Counted from the first letter of the stretch, positions 23,988 to 35,406 are shown. The stretch: DNA of 64,000 nt from Epiperipatus broadwayi (GCA_028023455.1 JAQFVV010006310.1:3906001-3970000), one strand, 5' to 3'. Notes: generated by a model not told the origin, from the letters alone. Numbers and translations are program-made.

Positions 23988-25456
23988 CAGTAGAGAGAGT
24001 GAGTTTCTAGCTCATTTTGCTGTGTTGATGATTTTACTCTGTGCTAAAAGATAAGTAAACTTGTTTATTTTTCTATGCAATTAATCATCTGAGATCATCG
24101 ATACAAATATTGTTTATTTCTTATAAGAAAGCGAGAGAAAATTGTGATTATGAGAAATAGATATAATTGAATTTGGAAAAATCGGGAATTGTTTGTTTGC
24201 CATTTTAAATATAGAAGTTAAAAAAAAATTATTTTGTTGAATGTGTGTTAATGTAAGGATATTTTATAACTAAGTTGTATGTAAGATTAGTTAACTTTTT
24301 TAGTAAGTTTGCTGTTAAAAATTTTTTTTTATTAATTTAAGAAAGGGAGTGATTTATTTGAGGAAAAAGATAATGTTTTGGAAGCCTACAGTCAAAAGAC
24401 TCATGATGATCGATCAATCGTTATTGAAAGAAAGTAAAGTTTTCATCCTTCCGTGAAAAGGGGTTTGAAGAGAAGGATAGGAAATATAAAGTCAAATCTA
24501 AAGTAAGTGACTTGGAAAATAAGGAATATGGATTGCATTTGCATTCCACAATACATATATAATGGTCAGAAAGAAATTAGGTGTGTTGTGGTACAGTGTA
24601 CTGTATGTGATGAGTTTTTTCACTTGAAACGTTTAAATAAGACTAGAAAGGATTTAACAGGTTTGTGGTTATGTAGGCAGTGTGTGAAGGTGATAAAAAG
24701 AGGTGAAAAAGTGGTTTCTAAGTGTAGATGGTTTAAGGAGAAATGGAGCAAAATGTAATTGAGGGAGATAGGATAGAGTATGGTTGTAGTGGAGTGAGAG
24801 GAGATATGGGTAGAAAAATTAGTAGTGAAATGAAGATGGTTAGCCAAAGAATAAGTAATTTAGAGGAAGAGGATGTAGAAGCAAAATTAAAATCATTAGA
24901 GACAAAATGTGAACAGATGAAGGAATTATTGAGTAGTAATGATAAGGAAGAAGTAGATAAAGAAGTCCAGAAGGTGGTAGAGAATGTTATGGATGAATAT
25001 GAGACAGTATTGATAGGAGATTCATTAATTAGAGAATGTGGAAATATAATTGCAGGGGGAAAAAAACAGATATGTAAGAGTATGTTTGCCTGGAGCTAGA
25101 ATTAGAGATATTATAGATAAAGTAAAGAAGCAAGGAAATAGAGATGTGTATGTTATGGTAGGGACTAATAATTTGTCAGAACCATCAGAGAGTAATGGAT
25201 GAGTACATAGAAAAGATTAGGAATTTGAGTAAGATTAAAGGAAGAGTATGAATAGTTGGATTATTATCAAAATTTGACAAGAGGTATATGTTAAATAGAG
25301 CATCTATGAATGAGAGATTGAAAAAATTGTATGAGAGAAATGATGTCATGTTTGTGGATGTATGGGATTTTTTTATTGGAAAGAGGGAGTTATATAGTAA
25401 AGATGGATTGTACGGTTGTTTTCTCTTAACATGTTGAAACCACTTGAAGGTGTAAT

Positions 25457-25890
25457 TTCTATGCAAATGCACAGAAATATGCCGTTTAAGTGACCACACC
25501 GCTATATAACATTCTATTCCAATAGTTAAGCATAAAAATAGTCCGTTTACTTGTCTGAGGCGCCTATTTCTATGCTATAGCACAGAAATAGGATGTTTAT
25601 TCTGCGGTAGAGGACGCTGCCACTTATGGTGAACTTTGTTACGCAATTTATACGAACAATCCCATTTTAAATGTAGCTATGGTATCTATTTCTATGCTAC
25701 AGCACAGAAATAGAATGTATTATTCTACCGCAGTTTATACAAACAATTCCATTATTAACATTTCGGTTACAGATATTTACAGCACGGAAGTAGGATGTTT
25801 ATTTTGCCGCAGCAGCCGCTGCCACTTGCGGTGAACTTTGTGTTATGCAGTTTATACAAACAATCCCATTTTAAATTTCACTATGGTATT
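25457..25890. repeat. ~110-bp tandem units in the 1.2-kb element
   Basis: Units starting near 25457, 25563, 25685 and 25770 share atttctatgcta.agcacagaaatagga, and later copies add cgctgccactt, ggtgaactttg, gcagtttatacaaacaat and cccattttaaat. Each unit holds the short palindrome tttctatgct-agcacagaaa. Copies are diverged. Confidence 0.75.
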
Positions 25891-26142
25891 TTGTGAGGGT
25901 GTCTGTAATTGAGACTATCAAAAGTCTTCAAATTCACATGCTCAAGTCATTATTTTCCAAATCCAATGATGTAGTATGAGGTAATAAAAATTGTGGAAAC
26001 TTTACACCGCTTCTCTAGACAAGAGTGACACTTTAATCAATTGTCAAAGGGGAGGTGTAAGTATGATTTTATGAAACCACGCTAAAATTCACGTTTGCGT
26101 GAGATAAATCACGAGACCAATCGAAAATACCGGCTTTATTTT

Positions 26143-26400
26143 TGGTCACGATGTTGTTTTGAATAAATTCTTTCTTTTTATTCTTATTAAAATTACAAAT
26201 TATATTTGCATGGCCACAATGTTGTTTTGGGGAAATTATTTCTTTTTATTCTTGATAAAATTAACAATTTTATTTGCATGGCCACGATGTTTTGTTTTGG
26301 AGAAGTTATTTATTTTTCTTCATGTTAAAATTGATTTGTATCGCTACGATATTGGTTTTTTTTTTTTGTTTTTATTCTTCTTAAAATTACAAATTTCATT
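26143..26400. repeat. Four ~66-bp tandem units in the 1.2-kb element
   Basis: Units start near 26143, 26209, 26278 and 26339 with (a/t)ggccac(g/a)atgttgttttg, then tttctttttattctt and aaaatta.aaattt.atttgc. This is a second, different tandem block within the same element. Confidence 0.75.
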
Positions 26401-26849
26401 TTAGAAAAATAAAAATTAACAAAAAAAAAAAGGTTTATTCAATTTATTTTTTATTTATTTTAGATAAATTTCATTATTTATGATTTTATTGTAAATCAAA
26501 AAAAAAGCATTATAAAGTTGAAAAAAAAAGAACTACGGCCTGGTAACATTATAATTCTGTTTGTTTACATAGAAATTATTTCCTCAAGCAGTTTCAATAT
26601 GCTAAGAGAAAACAATCGATTGTACTTAGAAAAACAAGGAAGTAAAGTTTTAGGGAGTTTGATTTATAAAAAATATATAGTTTGGGAAACTTATAAAGGG
26701 GGATAGGTTTTAAATGGCTGTATTATCAGAAAGAAGAATGGAGAGAATATAAGTAATAATCAAAGGGTAGCTGATTTAGATAAAAATGTAGATGTGGAGA
26801 GGGAATGGGTCTGTAAAATTAAGCAAGTTATTTATAAATGTAATAGAAA

Positions 26850-29800
26850 AAAAAAGAGTCAAAAGAAATTATAAAAGAATAGTTAGGAAAGAAAAAATTA
26901 ATAAAATTGGGTATTTGAATATGCAAAGTGATAAGAGACCAGAAAAGTGGCTGGAATTAAACAAAGCAATTAAAAATGAAGAGCTTGAGGTATTAGCAGT
27001 AGTGGAAACACATCTAAGAGAAGAAGAACTATTCTGGAAGACTTGGTGTGGCAGGGTCTAAACAGAAAACAAAAAGAAAAAAGGGATGGTGGTATAGGAG
27101 TTATGTCAAAAAAAATATTTAAATATTGTTAAATGTCAAGAACATTTGTGGCTTGAGATAAGATTAGGAAGACAAGAATGAATGGTGGCTATAGTATATA
27201 TAGCTACTGGAGATACTCAAACTATAATGGAGTGGAACAGTAGCATATATGAATGCTTAGTTAAGGATATACAGAGTTTAAATTTTAAAAAAAAAAAAAG
27301 GGGGGGGGGGAGAGAATAATGGTTATAGGAGATATGAATGGGCATATTGGAAAAAATTGATGATATAAGTAATAAGAATGGACAGCTTTTGAAGAATTTT
27401 TGTCAGAGTTAATTTGACCTGGAAATTTATCAAATGTTTATGAGAGACAATGCACATGGTTTAGAAATAATATATTCCACACAATAGATTACGTACTAGT
27501 AGATAAAGAGGGAATAAATAAAATATGAAAAATTCAGGTGTTTGACAATGAAGAGAGAGTATGTAATAGTGATCATAGCTTCTTTATAATAGAAATGGTT
27601 AGAAATGTGATGAAAAATAGTAATAAAAGTAGAAAGGATAGTGAAAGATGTGGATAGAGAGTGAAATGATAAGAATAAATTAAAAGACTATAAAATAAAA
27701 GTTGAAGAAACCATGGAAGAGTTGGAAGGGAATGAGTATAAGGACTGGTGTGGTGAAATAAAAAAACGTGGCAAATAGGGTTTTAGGTGAGAATATTCAG
27801 AAGAATAAAAGTAATAGGAAAGTGAGAGTTAGTACAAGTGTAAGAGAGAGGGAAAAAGCATGCAGAGAATATAAGTGTACTATTAAGAATAAAGAAAGTG
27901 AAAAAGATGTTAATACTAAATGGAAAAAGTACTTAGCAAAAAAGAATTTGGCTAAAATAGACAATTATAGAGAGAGAATGAAATTGAATAGTAAACTGTT
28001 GGAAGATATTAATAAAAGTGGAAAACATGGGAGTAAAAAAAATTTGGAAATACATTAAAAGAAGAAATGTAGGGGAGAGAGAATTACTATTACTAGATGA
28101 TGAGGGAATAGAGTGTAGCTCTAGAGAAGAGTTAGAGATAGTCTTAAATAAATATGTAATGGATATAGATAAGATATTAGATGTGAAGAACAGAGTGATA
28201 GCGAACATGAGAGCATATAGTAATGGGAATATACGATTTACAGAAAATGAACTGAATGAGGCAAGTAAAAAATTGAAAGGTGGAAAGGCAAGAGGTTTGG
28301 ATGGATGGGCAGCAGAGGAGGTAATGAATTTAGGGCAGAAGGCAAAATTAAAATCATTATCATGTTTAAATAAGATGGCACAGAAGAGATATTTTCTGGG
28401 TAGTTGGAGTAATACAAAGCTATTATTTAAAGGAAAGGGTAAGGATCATAGAAGTTAAACAACTATAGATCGGATCATAGAAGTTAAACAACTATAGACC
28501 GATAGCGGTAATGTCAGTGCTATACGAAGTTTTCTCATATATGGTGGCTGGAAGGGTTGCAAAATGGATGGAAGAAAATAATATAGTGGGAAAAATGCAA
28601 GGAGGTTTTCTATCAAATAGGCATATAGGAGATAGTTTATTTGTAATTATATAACTTGTGGATATGAGTAAGAATACAGGTAGACAGTTATATATGATTT
28701 TTATAGATACAGAGAAGGCGTATGATAGAGTAAATAGAAATAGACTATGGGTAAGTTTAATAAATTTGGGAATGGAGTTTTAGTGAATATTATTAAGAAA
28801 TTATCTGAAAAATAATTACTATACGTATCAATTAGAGAATATAAAATCAGTTAAAGTTAAAAATGGGGTGGGACTAAGGCAAGAATGTCCTCTATCATCT
28901 ATTTTATTTTTGTTGTATTTGAGAGATATGGAGAGAGCAATAGAAAGACTAGGACGAAAGGTAGAGATACCATTAATAGGTGGTAAGGGAGTATATACAT
29001 TGTCGGTCTTTTATTTGCAGATGAGGTTTTTTTGTGTGCAGAAAGAAGGGAAGATATGGAAGTTATGTTGAGAACAATGCACAAAGGTGGGTAAAGAGAT
29101 GGGGATTAAATTTAGTGAAGAAAAATCAAACGTAATGATGATTAATAGTGGGGAAAGAGAGGACAAACAAATTTTTATGGGGGAAATAAAGTTAAGTTTG
29201 GTGAATAGATATAACTCTTTGGGAATCATTTTAAGTAATCAGAGAAATTGCTTGGACGATTGGGAGAAAATATTATTGTAAAATAAATATGATGTAGCTA
29301 GAATTGTATGGAAGGGAGTGGCAGTAGCAGGGTTAACATATGGTAATAATGCATTATGTGTTGGAAAAGGGGTATTAGATTACTTAGAAAAAGTACAAAG
29401 AGAAGTAGGAAGATATGCATTGGATGCAGAAGTGTGGATGGCAAAGGAGGCAATTCAAGGAGAAATGGGATGGTCAAGTTTTTATATGAGATGCAAAAAG
29501 CAAAATGTTCGATAGATTGCTGTTTATAGATAGTAAAAGAGTAGCCAAAATAGTATTTAATTGGGTTACAAGAGATAAAGAATTTATGTCAGTATACTTA
29601 TACAAAAGGTGGGATGATTGTGCTAGGTGAATTGTTGAATGTTATAGTGTTAAGGAATGAGATAGAAGAATAGATACATTAATAAAGAATAGAGAGTTGG
29701 AGAGCTAGTATGCAGAGTAAAAAGAGTTTAAATATTTATAGAAGTAAACAGAATATTGGGTGTGAGTTAATTTATGATAATAACAAGGAAAGTAGCTTAC

Positions 29801-30114
29801 TATTTAAGGTTCGAATGGGATCTTTAGCAACAAGGAAATATACACATAAATGGAAAAATATGGATGATTTAGTCTGCAAGTTGTGTAAGGAATGCATAGA
29901 AAATATTAGGCATCTATTAATTGAATGTAAATGTCTGAAAGCAGACAGGGAACAAATAATGAAGTTGTGGAAGAATAAATACCAACAAAGTAATTATACA
30001 GAAAGTGGCTTACTGGATTTTATGCTGGGTTTGGGAAAAAATAAGGGGGTTTCAGATATAAAGGTCATGGAGTTGACAAAGATTGTGTTGTGGAAATGGG
30101 ATGGAGTAGGATAG
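26850..30114 (+). pseudogene. LINE ORF2: endonuclease and reverse transcriptase, degraded
   Basis: The endonuclease opens with KIGYLNMQS near 26907 and contains VVETHL at about 27000, GDMNGHIGKN at about 27330-27358, TWFRNN...IDYVLV at about 27457-27504 and NSDHSFF at about 27570. The RT includes KGGKARGLDGW at about 28276-28310, NNYRPIAV near 28490, FIDTEKAYDRVN at about 28700-28737 and GLRQECPLS at about 28870-28896. LFADEVFL at about 29010-29034 corresponds to the FADD box, so the second Asp is Glu in the visible frame. A C-terminal Cys/His motif (CKLCKECIENIRHLLIECKC) lies at about 29876-29935. A 28-bp tandem duplication at 28444-28500 and a G run at 27301-27310 disrupt the frame. The product would nick the target and prime cDNA synthesis. 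Confidence 0.82.
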
Positions 30115-30242
30115 AGAAGAATATGGGAAAACTTGGGGTGGGGAATGGAAAGGGAAATCAAAGTGGCTAACAGGTTTCTCTGGGCATAGTTGCTGAGAGA
30201 TTCTGGACTCCGTATAAGGAGAAGTCACAGTACATCACATCA

Positions 30243-32360
30243 CAGTAATTATAACTAAACCAAATAGCCAAGTCCCTTATTTATGGTGACTACCATACTA
30301 CTGTGAATAAAAACTTAACAAAACGTCAGTAGTCCGTGCCTAATATTAGAGAATTATTGGCTAACAGAGAAATGGCATGCCAATATGCTAAAATCCATTT
30401 GAAATCAGCTTTTCATCAAATTCCGGTTTCCAATGGACTTTTGAATTACTAATATCACAATATATAAAGGATTATTTAATTATAATAGATTACTCTATGA
30501 AATTAAAATAGCACGTAATATTTTTCAGGCCATGATAGATATATTATTCCAGTAAATGGATGGAGTGATGAAAGATCATATTTTAATAGTTGCAAACTCT
30601 GAATAGAAATTTTAACAGCAACTCTTAAAAGTTTGCAATAAATTATCAAGTTTTGGAACAAGAATAAACCTTGAGAAATACATCTGGATGGCAACTGAAA
30701 TAAAGTTCTTGGGGCATATAATATCTAATAAAGGAAAGAAACCAGATCTGCAAAAAGTAATAGTCATAAAACATGCTTCAGGGCCAAAAATATAAAGTGA
30801 TTACAGGGTTTTCGGGTCTCCTTAATTACTTGAAATGTTTCTTAAAGGTAAAGAGCACATGGCCTGACCACTGAATAACTTATTACGAAAAGCCCAGAAA
30901 TGATATTGGATCAAGAAAAAAAAAAGTATTTAAGGAAATTAAAGATCTGCTGTTGTTGAACAATTTATTAGTACTATGATAGTCATTTAACAATTTATTA
31001 GTGCACTATGACAGTGATCTTAAATTAATACTAATTATGAATACACCCAGGTCTCTTTTTACGCGGACTTATTTAACACGATTTTGAAGTTACACGATTC
31101 GTGTTTCATTGGAAGTCGATTTCCCGATAATGCGCTATTACTTTAAATAATAAATTTCGCGCACTTACGTTATATTGAAAGTAATAGCACATTATTAGAA
31201 TTCGACTTTCATCTTAGTAATTTCAATATTTTCAGTGCTTTATAATAGTAAGATTTTATGCAATAATGAAATTAAAATCATGATTTCCACATTTTATGTA
31301 TACACATATTAAATTTTACAAGATTATAATGTAAATTTTTCAAACATTGTGCGTGTTAATTTTGCATTTTAAATCACATTCTGTTTTTGCTTTTTAAAAA
31401 AGAACGTAATCAATTATTATTTTCTTATTAATGACATTAATCATTAATGTGCTCTTAAATTCCAACGAGAGCTAAATGGTTATATGTCTGGATATCGCGA
31501 GCTTCGTAAACAATTAATAAAATCACCGTCTCAAAGATTAATTACTAATTACGTTGTCACCAGAAAATCATAATAATTAAAACGTGTATAAAAAAATGTA
31601 AATTATGCATAAAAATATATTATTTTGAATAAAATTAAATATTATAGTTAAAAAAAAGTTTGTCTTGTATCAATTTTTTTCAAATTTGAAATTTTTTATT
31701 AGTCATATTTTATTTTCTTATTTTTTTTTGCGCGAATTTTAAAGTAATTTTATGTTGGTGCTTTGCTTTTACGCGAATTTTGAAAAATCACAGACCGCAT
31801 CCCCCTTTTTTCAATATAAATTACGTCTATTTTTGCGCGATTTCGTTTGCGCGTGTTTTCTGAGGAACCTATCTATTGCGTAAAACGAGACCCAGGTGTA
31901 CATCAAAATTTGTGATTGGGACAATTTTAAATAATACTATAACTAATAGTCGATGACCAATTGTATTCGCATTAAGAACCTTGATAAAAGCAGAATGTAA
32001 ATACGGCCAATTGGATAAAAAAGTATTAGCTGTTATGTTTATGGTAAAAAGATTCCATCAATACTTGTTGGTCAATTGTTTAAAGTTACTACTGATCACA
32101 GCTACTATTGGGGGTTTTAGCTAAGAATAAGATAGCACCAGACCATTTAAGCCTCAGAATGCTTAATTAGCTAAATTTATTAACAGGAAATAATTTCAAA
32201 TTAAATTTTAAGAGGGAATATAATTCAACATGCTGGTGCACTCTTGAGGTTAACGATTAAATCAGAATTGGAAGCAAGTGAATCTTCTGTTAACAATTTA
32301 GATAGATGGAATATTGAAATGGTAAACATTAAATAATTACGTAGGTGGACAAAGGCTGAT
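30243..32360 (+). pseudogene. Gypsy-2 RT and RNase H remnant
   Basis: Starts VIITKPNSQV right after the LINE, matching IVIVTKPNGQV of the intact copy. It continues with VPNIRELLA, IHLKSAFHQIPV, ARNIFQAM, LEKYIWMATEIKFLGHIIS and LNNLLRKAQK up to about 30900. A short tandem duplication (caatttattagt...) sits at about 30957-31005. RNase H is split by the TA element at 31044-31898; after it, LRTLIKAECKYGQLDKKVLAV matches SRTLSKAERNYSQIDKEALAI. The YxDD box is not preserved in a readable form. Multiple stops show it is dead. Confidence 0.8.
31044..31898. mobile_element. Non-autonomous TA-flanked DNA element, copy B
   Basis: Ends cacccaggtctctttttacg and cgtaaaacgagacccaggtg are inverted repeats, flanked by TA at 31042-31043 and 31899-31900. 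The right part, read inverted, matches the left part of copy A (9532-10433), including ggtagataggttcctcagaa-like sequence and the gcgcaaa motifs. So copy B lies in the opposite orientation. At 855 bp it is close to copy A in length and has no transposase frame. It interrupts the Gypsy-2 RNase H. Confidence 0.82.
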
Positions 32361-32447
32361 AATCTTTTCAGCAGTTAACTCCATCTTTCTATTTTGAATA
32401 ACTCTAGTGAGAATCGGTGTATTTTACAATTAAATCTTTTTTCTATG

Positions 32448-33021
32448 TAATATATTGTAATTCTTAAGCACTTGAGTTCTGATAAAAAGTTATAAATTAA
32501 TAAGCATAAAGCGCATGGAAGTGGTTTATAAAATTGCATGTACAAACCTTTTCTGCAGCTCTGTATATTATGGTGAATCTCATGCAAATAAATCCACGAG
32601 AATCACACATATTTGTATAATAGAGTAAAACAAAAGATGAAATACAGATCAATCTTTCTTGATTATAAATGCATCACAGGTCACGTTTTTCTTCATCCAA
32701 TGATAGAACATTTTGTTTTGAAAGAGATGATTAAAAAAAGAAAATACCAAGGGGCTTGGGCAATTGCAAAGGATCCACATTCCACTAAAAAAGATTTGTA
32801 TTCCATTATCCGAAAAATGAATATTGTGCCTTATTTACTTGTTACATCACATCAATTGCATAACTTTATTCAGAACTATGATTCTGGGAGTGTTTTGCTG
32901 AGAGCTGTCTCAGTGCAATTAATTAGTTTCTGTTTATTAATTTATAATTTTTCATCAGAACTCTATGTCACCAAGTGCTTAAATAGTTTCATGAAAATAG
33001 GTAATTATATATAATATATTG
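32448..33021. repeat. Inverted-repeat-bearing block between Gypsy-2 RNase H and integrase
   Basis: ttcttaagcacttgagttctgat...ataaattaataa at about 32461-32506 is repeated in inverted form at about 32938-32986. taatatattg occurs on both sides (32448-32457 and 33012-33021) and may be a target duplication, though it is AT-only apart from one base. This block is absent from the intact Gypsy copy, where RNase H and integrase are separated by much less sequence. Confidence 0.45.
32613..33014 (+). CDS. Unrecognised 133-codon frame
   Basis: An open frame of 133 codons in AT-rich DNA inside the inverted-repeat block. The first ~85 residues look protein-like, with mixed charged and hydrophobic residues (FLHPMIEHFVLKEMIKKRKY, then AWAIAKDPHSTKKDLYSIIR). 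The last ~35 residues overlap the right inverted repeat and are probably not native. I do not recognise a family. It may be a retroposed host fragment or chance; no promoter or splice context is evident. Confidence 0.25.
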   Translation: MYNRVKQKMKYRSIFLDYKCITGHVFLHPMIEHFVLKEMIKKRKYQGAWAIAKDPHSTKKDLYSIIRKMNIVPYLLVTSHQLHNFIQNYDSGSVLLRAVSVQLISFCLLIYNFSSELYVTKCLNSFMKIGNYI

Positions 33022-33689
33022 ATAATCTTAACATTATTTATTACAAATATAAGCTTTCATAGCACTAAGCATGTTAAAAGTTAATATTTGACATTTTAAA
33101 AATAGGAAAATAAATATTTAAATGAAGTTATAATCTATAACAATGGTGCTCAGTGACATTGGATGTAATTAATCTATTTAAAAAGTTGGTAGAATGAAAT
33201 GTTAGATATTTGAATTTTTATGTTGTTAAAAGAAGATAAATTTACATTTAGTTATCATCAAAAAAAATTTAAATTAGCAAATTATTTTATTGTTATTAAA
33301 ATTTAAAAAAATATTTTCTTTACTATTTGACAAAGCTGATTTTACTTTATCCAGTAGAAACTGCTTATAATTACCATAACAAATTTTTTGAGAGTTTTTT
33401 AAAAATAAATTGAGTTCAAAGACATAGTTTTTGATTTAAAAGAGTCTTTTACAAAAATAGTGCATCATAACATTTAATTTGTAAACAAATTACGAAAATT
33501 ACAACTTTTCTTTAGAAATCGTTCAGGCTAACACATTTGGTCAATCAGAAATTCACATTTCTATGACAACTAGGCCATTTCCCTCATGGCAATAATCATG
33601 CTAATAGAGTATTGTCAATTATACAAAAAAACATCAGATTGTTTTTTTTTTTTTTTTAATTTATACTTTAAAATTGTAGCTGAAGGAAA

Positions 33690-34620
33690 AGAGAAGCTAA
33701 TCCATATGGAATATTAGAAAAAAAAAATCTATTAATAAAAGATGCATTCTAATGGATGACAAAATATTAGTACCTAGTGATGGTCATCAATAAATATTAC
33801 AGTTGATTCACCAAGGTCATCCTGGTGTAGTATGGTGGCCCAAATTTGTGATAAATATCAACAGCAAATATACCAGAAAAAAATATATATCATGGCTATC
33901 AGTCACAAAATCTTGGAGTCATGTCCACATTGACCAAGCTGGACCTTTTCATGCTTACATTTTCCTAGTAGTAATCAATGCATACTCAAAATGGATTAAG
34001 TATAGGATCGTGAAAAACACACAAGTTTGGATGAAACAACAGAAATAACTTAAAAGACCATGGTTTACCCGAGATGCTGGTATCAGATCATGGCACTAGC
34101 TTTACATCTGATTTGAGAAATTTTTTAAAGAATGAGGTATTAGACATATTTCAACACCATCCAAAGTTAAATGGCACTGCAAAAAAGATGGTACAAATGT
34201 TAAAGCAAATATTTATAAAAGGAAAAGACTTCAAATATTCAAGAAATATTATATATAGCCTTCTATGTAAGTAAAATATACATTTGACCAGTATTGGTAA
34301 ATCTCAAACTGAGATGATGTTGGGGCAAAAAATTTGCATCAAACTACACTGTTCGAAAAAATGTGAGAATTATAGATGTCATTAAAAAATACTGTGTAAA
34401 AGATATAACTAAAAACACCTATCCAGACAAATTGTAATCATCAAAACTGATATCGGAAGAATTACTAAAAAATACAGTCACATTCGTCAAAGTAGAAAAG
34501 AAATCAATCAAACCAGAAACACTGATTTAACTATTAGACTAACAAGTCTAAACAATCTCAAGAAATACGAAATAAAAGAAATAGAAAAGCACAAAAAAGA
34601 GAAAAGAATAGTATGAACGA
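33690..34620 (+). pseudogene. Gypsy-2 integrase remnant
   Basis: LIHQGHPGVVWWPKF at about 33800-33850 corresponds to the HHCC region, but a deletion removed the second His and the Cys pair. HVHIDQAGPFHAY at about 33925-33960 keeps the first catalytic Asp, and VSDHGTSF at about 34080-34102 keeps the second. In NGTAKKMVQMLKQ (about 34170-34208) the catalytic Glu is Lys. The C-terminal tail is in pieces. Integration activity would be lost. Confidence 0.78.
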
Positions 34621-34640
34621 AAATAACTTGTAGTTACACA

Positions 34641-35190
34641 GGTCTCAAAAAAAAATAAAAAAGAGCTTGTCCATTAAAAGACTTAAATTTCAGAAACCTT
34701 AATTTCTGAAGTAGTGGAGATTGAGCTATATTACAATAAAAATAATGTAATCAAGTTTAAATAATATTGCAATATAGCTAAGTAATGTTGAAGTCAAATT
34801 ATATATTTTTCTTACTTTAAAAAAAATATTATATATATAAGTTTGTTTCTTGATATTGGTTACAACACACAGTAAACCTTCAATAACATCAGAAATGTAT
34901 GTTAATTTTATCTAAAACATAAAACTGAATTGTTTAATCATACAATATATCATATATATATTTCTATAAGAATTTTTGTTTGGATTAATTCTTTTGCTAA
35001 GTACTTTGCTTCAAAATTTTTAAAAGTAATTATATCAGTAAAAAGTTTTAAAAAATCAAAATCGAACTTTATTTAAAGCATCATTAAAAGATTCTAGAAC
35101 AAAATTCTTAATATTATTAATAAATTAAGATCATCAATGGGAAAACTGCGTTTCTAAAAATTTAAGTCAAATAAAACAGTAAATTCTTAC
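34641..35190. other. ENT intron, nothing recognised
   Basis: AT-rich sequence between the Gypsy-2 remnant and the ENT exon at 35191. A 3' LTR for Gypsy-2 would be expected near here, but I cannot identify one. Confidence 0.45.
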
Positions 35191-35317
35191 CCCATGCTGG
35201 AGATTTTATATTTAAGTCAGTAGCAAGATTAAGGCTTTTAACTTTGTTCATCATATTTGGGAAGATAGTTAATGTAACAAAAAATGTTAAAAATACTCCA
35301 AAAAATTGAACCCAGGC
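35191..35317 (-). CDS. ENT nucleoside transporter, exon d
   Basis: Minus-strand exon of 127 bp with a gttaag acceptor and a gtaag donor. It starts in phase 0 and ends one base into a codon. It encodes AWVQFFGVFLTFFVTLTIFP, then NMMNKVKSLNLATDLNIKSPAW. This matches the ENT segment with FxxTxxIFP (membrane segment 7) and the outer loop after it. The upstream exon is only 89 bp away, while the next exon is 13.3 kb away because of the Gypsy-2/LINE insertions. Confidence 0.93.
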
Positions 35318-35406
35318 CTTAACAAAAAAAAAAAAAAAAAAAATTAAATTAATTATTCAGACAATAAAATCATGGGGGAATATATAAATATCTTTTATAA
35401 TTTTAC

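Larger units (their letters stand above)
25406..26625. mobile_element. 1.2-kb DNA element with ~50-bp inverted ends and 8-bp TSD
   Basis: GATTGTAC is duplicated at 25406-25413 and 26618-26625. The element (25414-26617, 1204 bp) starts ggttgttttctcttaacatg, and its right end read inverted is gattgttttctcttagcata. The match continues through ttgaaac...cttga and aatttctatg. There is no transposase. An 8-bp duplication fits hAT, P or Merlin-type transposition; I cannot choose among them. The interior consists largely of two tandem-repeat blocks. Confidence 0.88.
24507..26720 (+). pseudogene. LINE ORF1: PHD-like finger, coiled region and GDSL esterase, interrupted
   Basis: A zinc-finger region at about 24590-24690 (CTVCDEFFHL ... 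GLWLCRQCVK) has the Cys/His pattern of a PHD-like finger. Then, after a frameshift near 24750, a helical stretch follows (LEEEDVEAKLKSLETKCEQM). An SGNH-hydrolase start, VLIGDSLIREC, lies at about 25008-25040, with VMVGTNNL near 25155-25180 as the third block. The last catalytic block begins at KDGLY (25401-25413), is cut by the element at 25414-26617, and resumes with LEKQGSKVLG at 26626. The expected His is Tyr. The role of the esterase in such ORF1 proteins is not well settled. Several stops and frameshifts make this copy inactive. Confidence 0.78.
23993..30242 (+). mobile_element. Full-length non-LTR retrotransposon (CR1-like LINE) inside Gypsy-2
   Basis: CAGTA is found at 23988-23992 and at 30243-30247, and the Gypsy-2 RT reading resumes directly after it (ITPV on the left, ITKPN on the right). 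Without the nested 1.2-kb element the LINE is about 5.0 kb. It has a ~0.5-kb leader, an ORF1 with PHD-like and SGNH/GDSL domains, and an ORF2 with endonuclease and RT. PHD plus esterase in ORF1 is known from CR1-group LINEs; clade assignment is inference. The 3' end is acatcacatca. Two more copies of this 3' end lie at 63592-64000 on the minus strand. Confidence 0.85.
22491..34640 (+). mobile_element. Decayed Ty3/Gypsy element (Gypsy-2) carrying nested insertions
   Basis: Pieces of gag, protease, RT, RNase H and integrase appear in order and align with the intact element at 44948-48769. The 5' LTR probably ends with ACACAGCA at 22491-22498, the same ending as Gypsy-1. The coding parts are broken by many stops and frameshifts, by a LINE (23993-30242), by a TA element (31044-31898) and by an extra block at about 32360-33660. 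I could not define complete LTRs or a target duplication, so both outer ends are approximate. It lies within the 13.3-kb ENT intron. Confidence 0.8.

Noticed and set aside
25457-25890. CRISPR-like array
   Set aside because: Repeats are long, diverged and contiguous without unique spacers, and lie in a eukaryotic DNA element.
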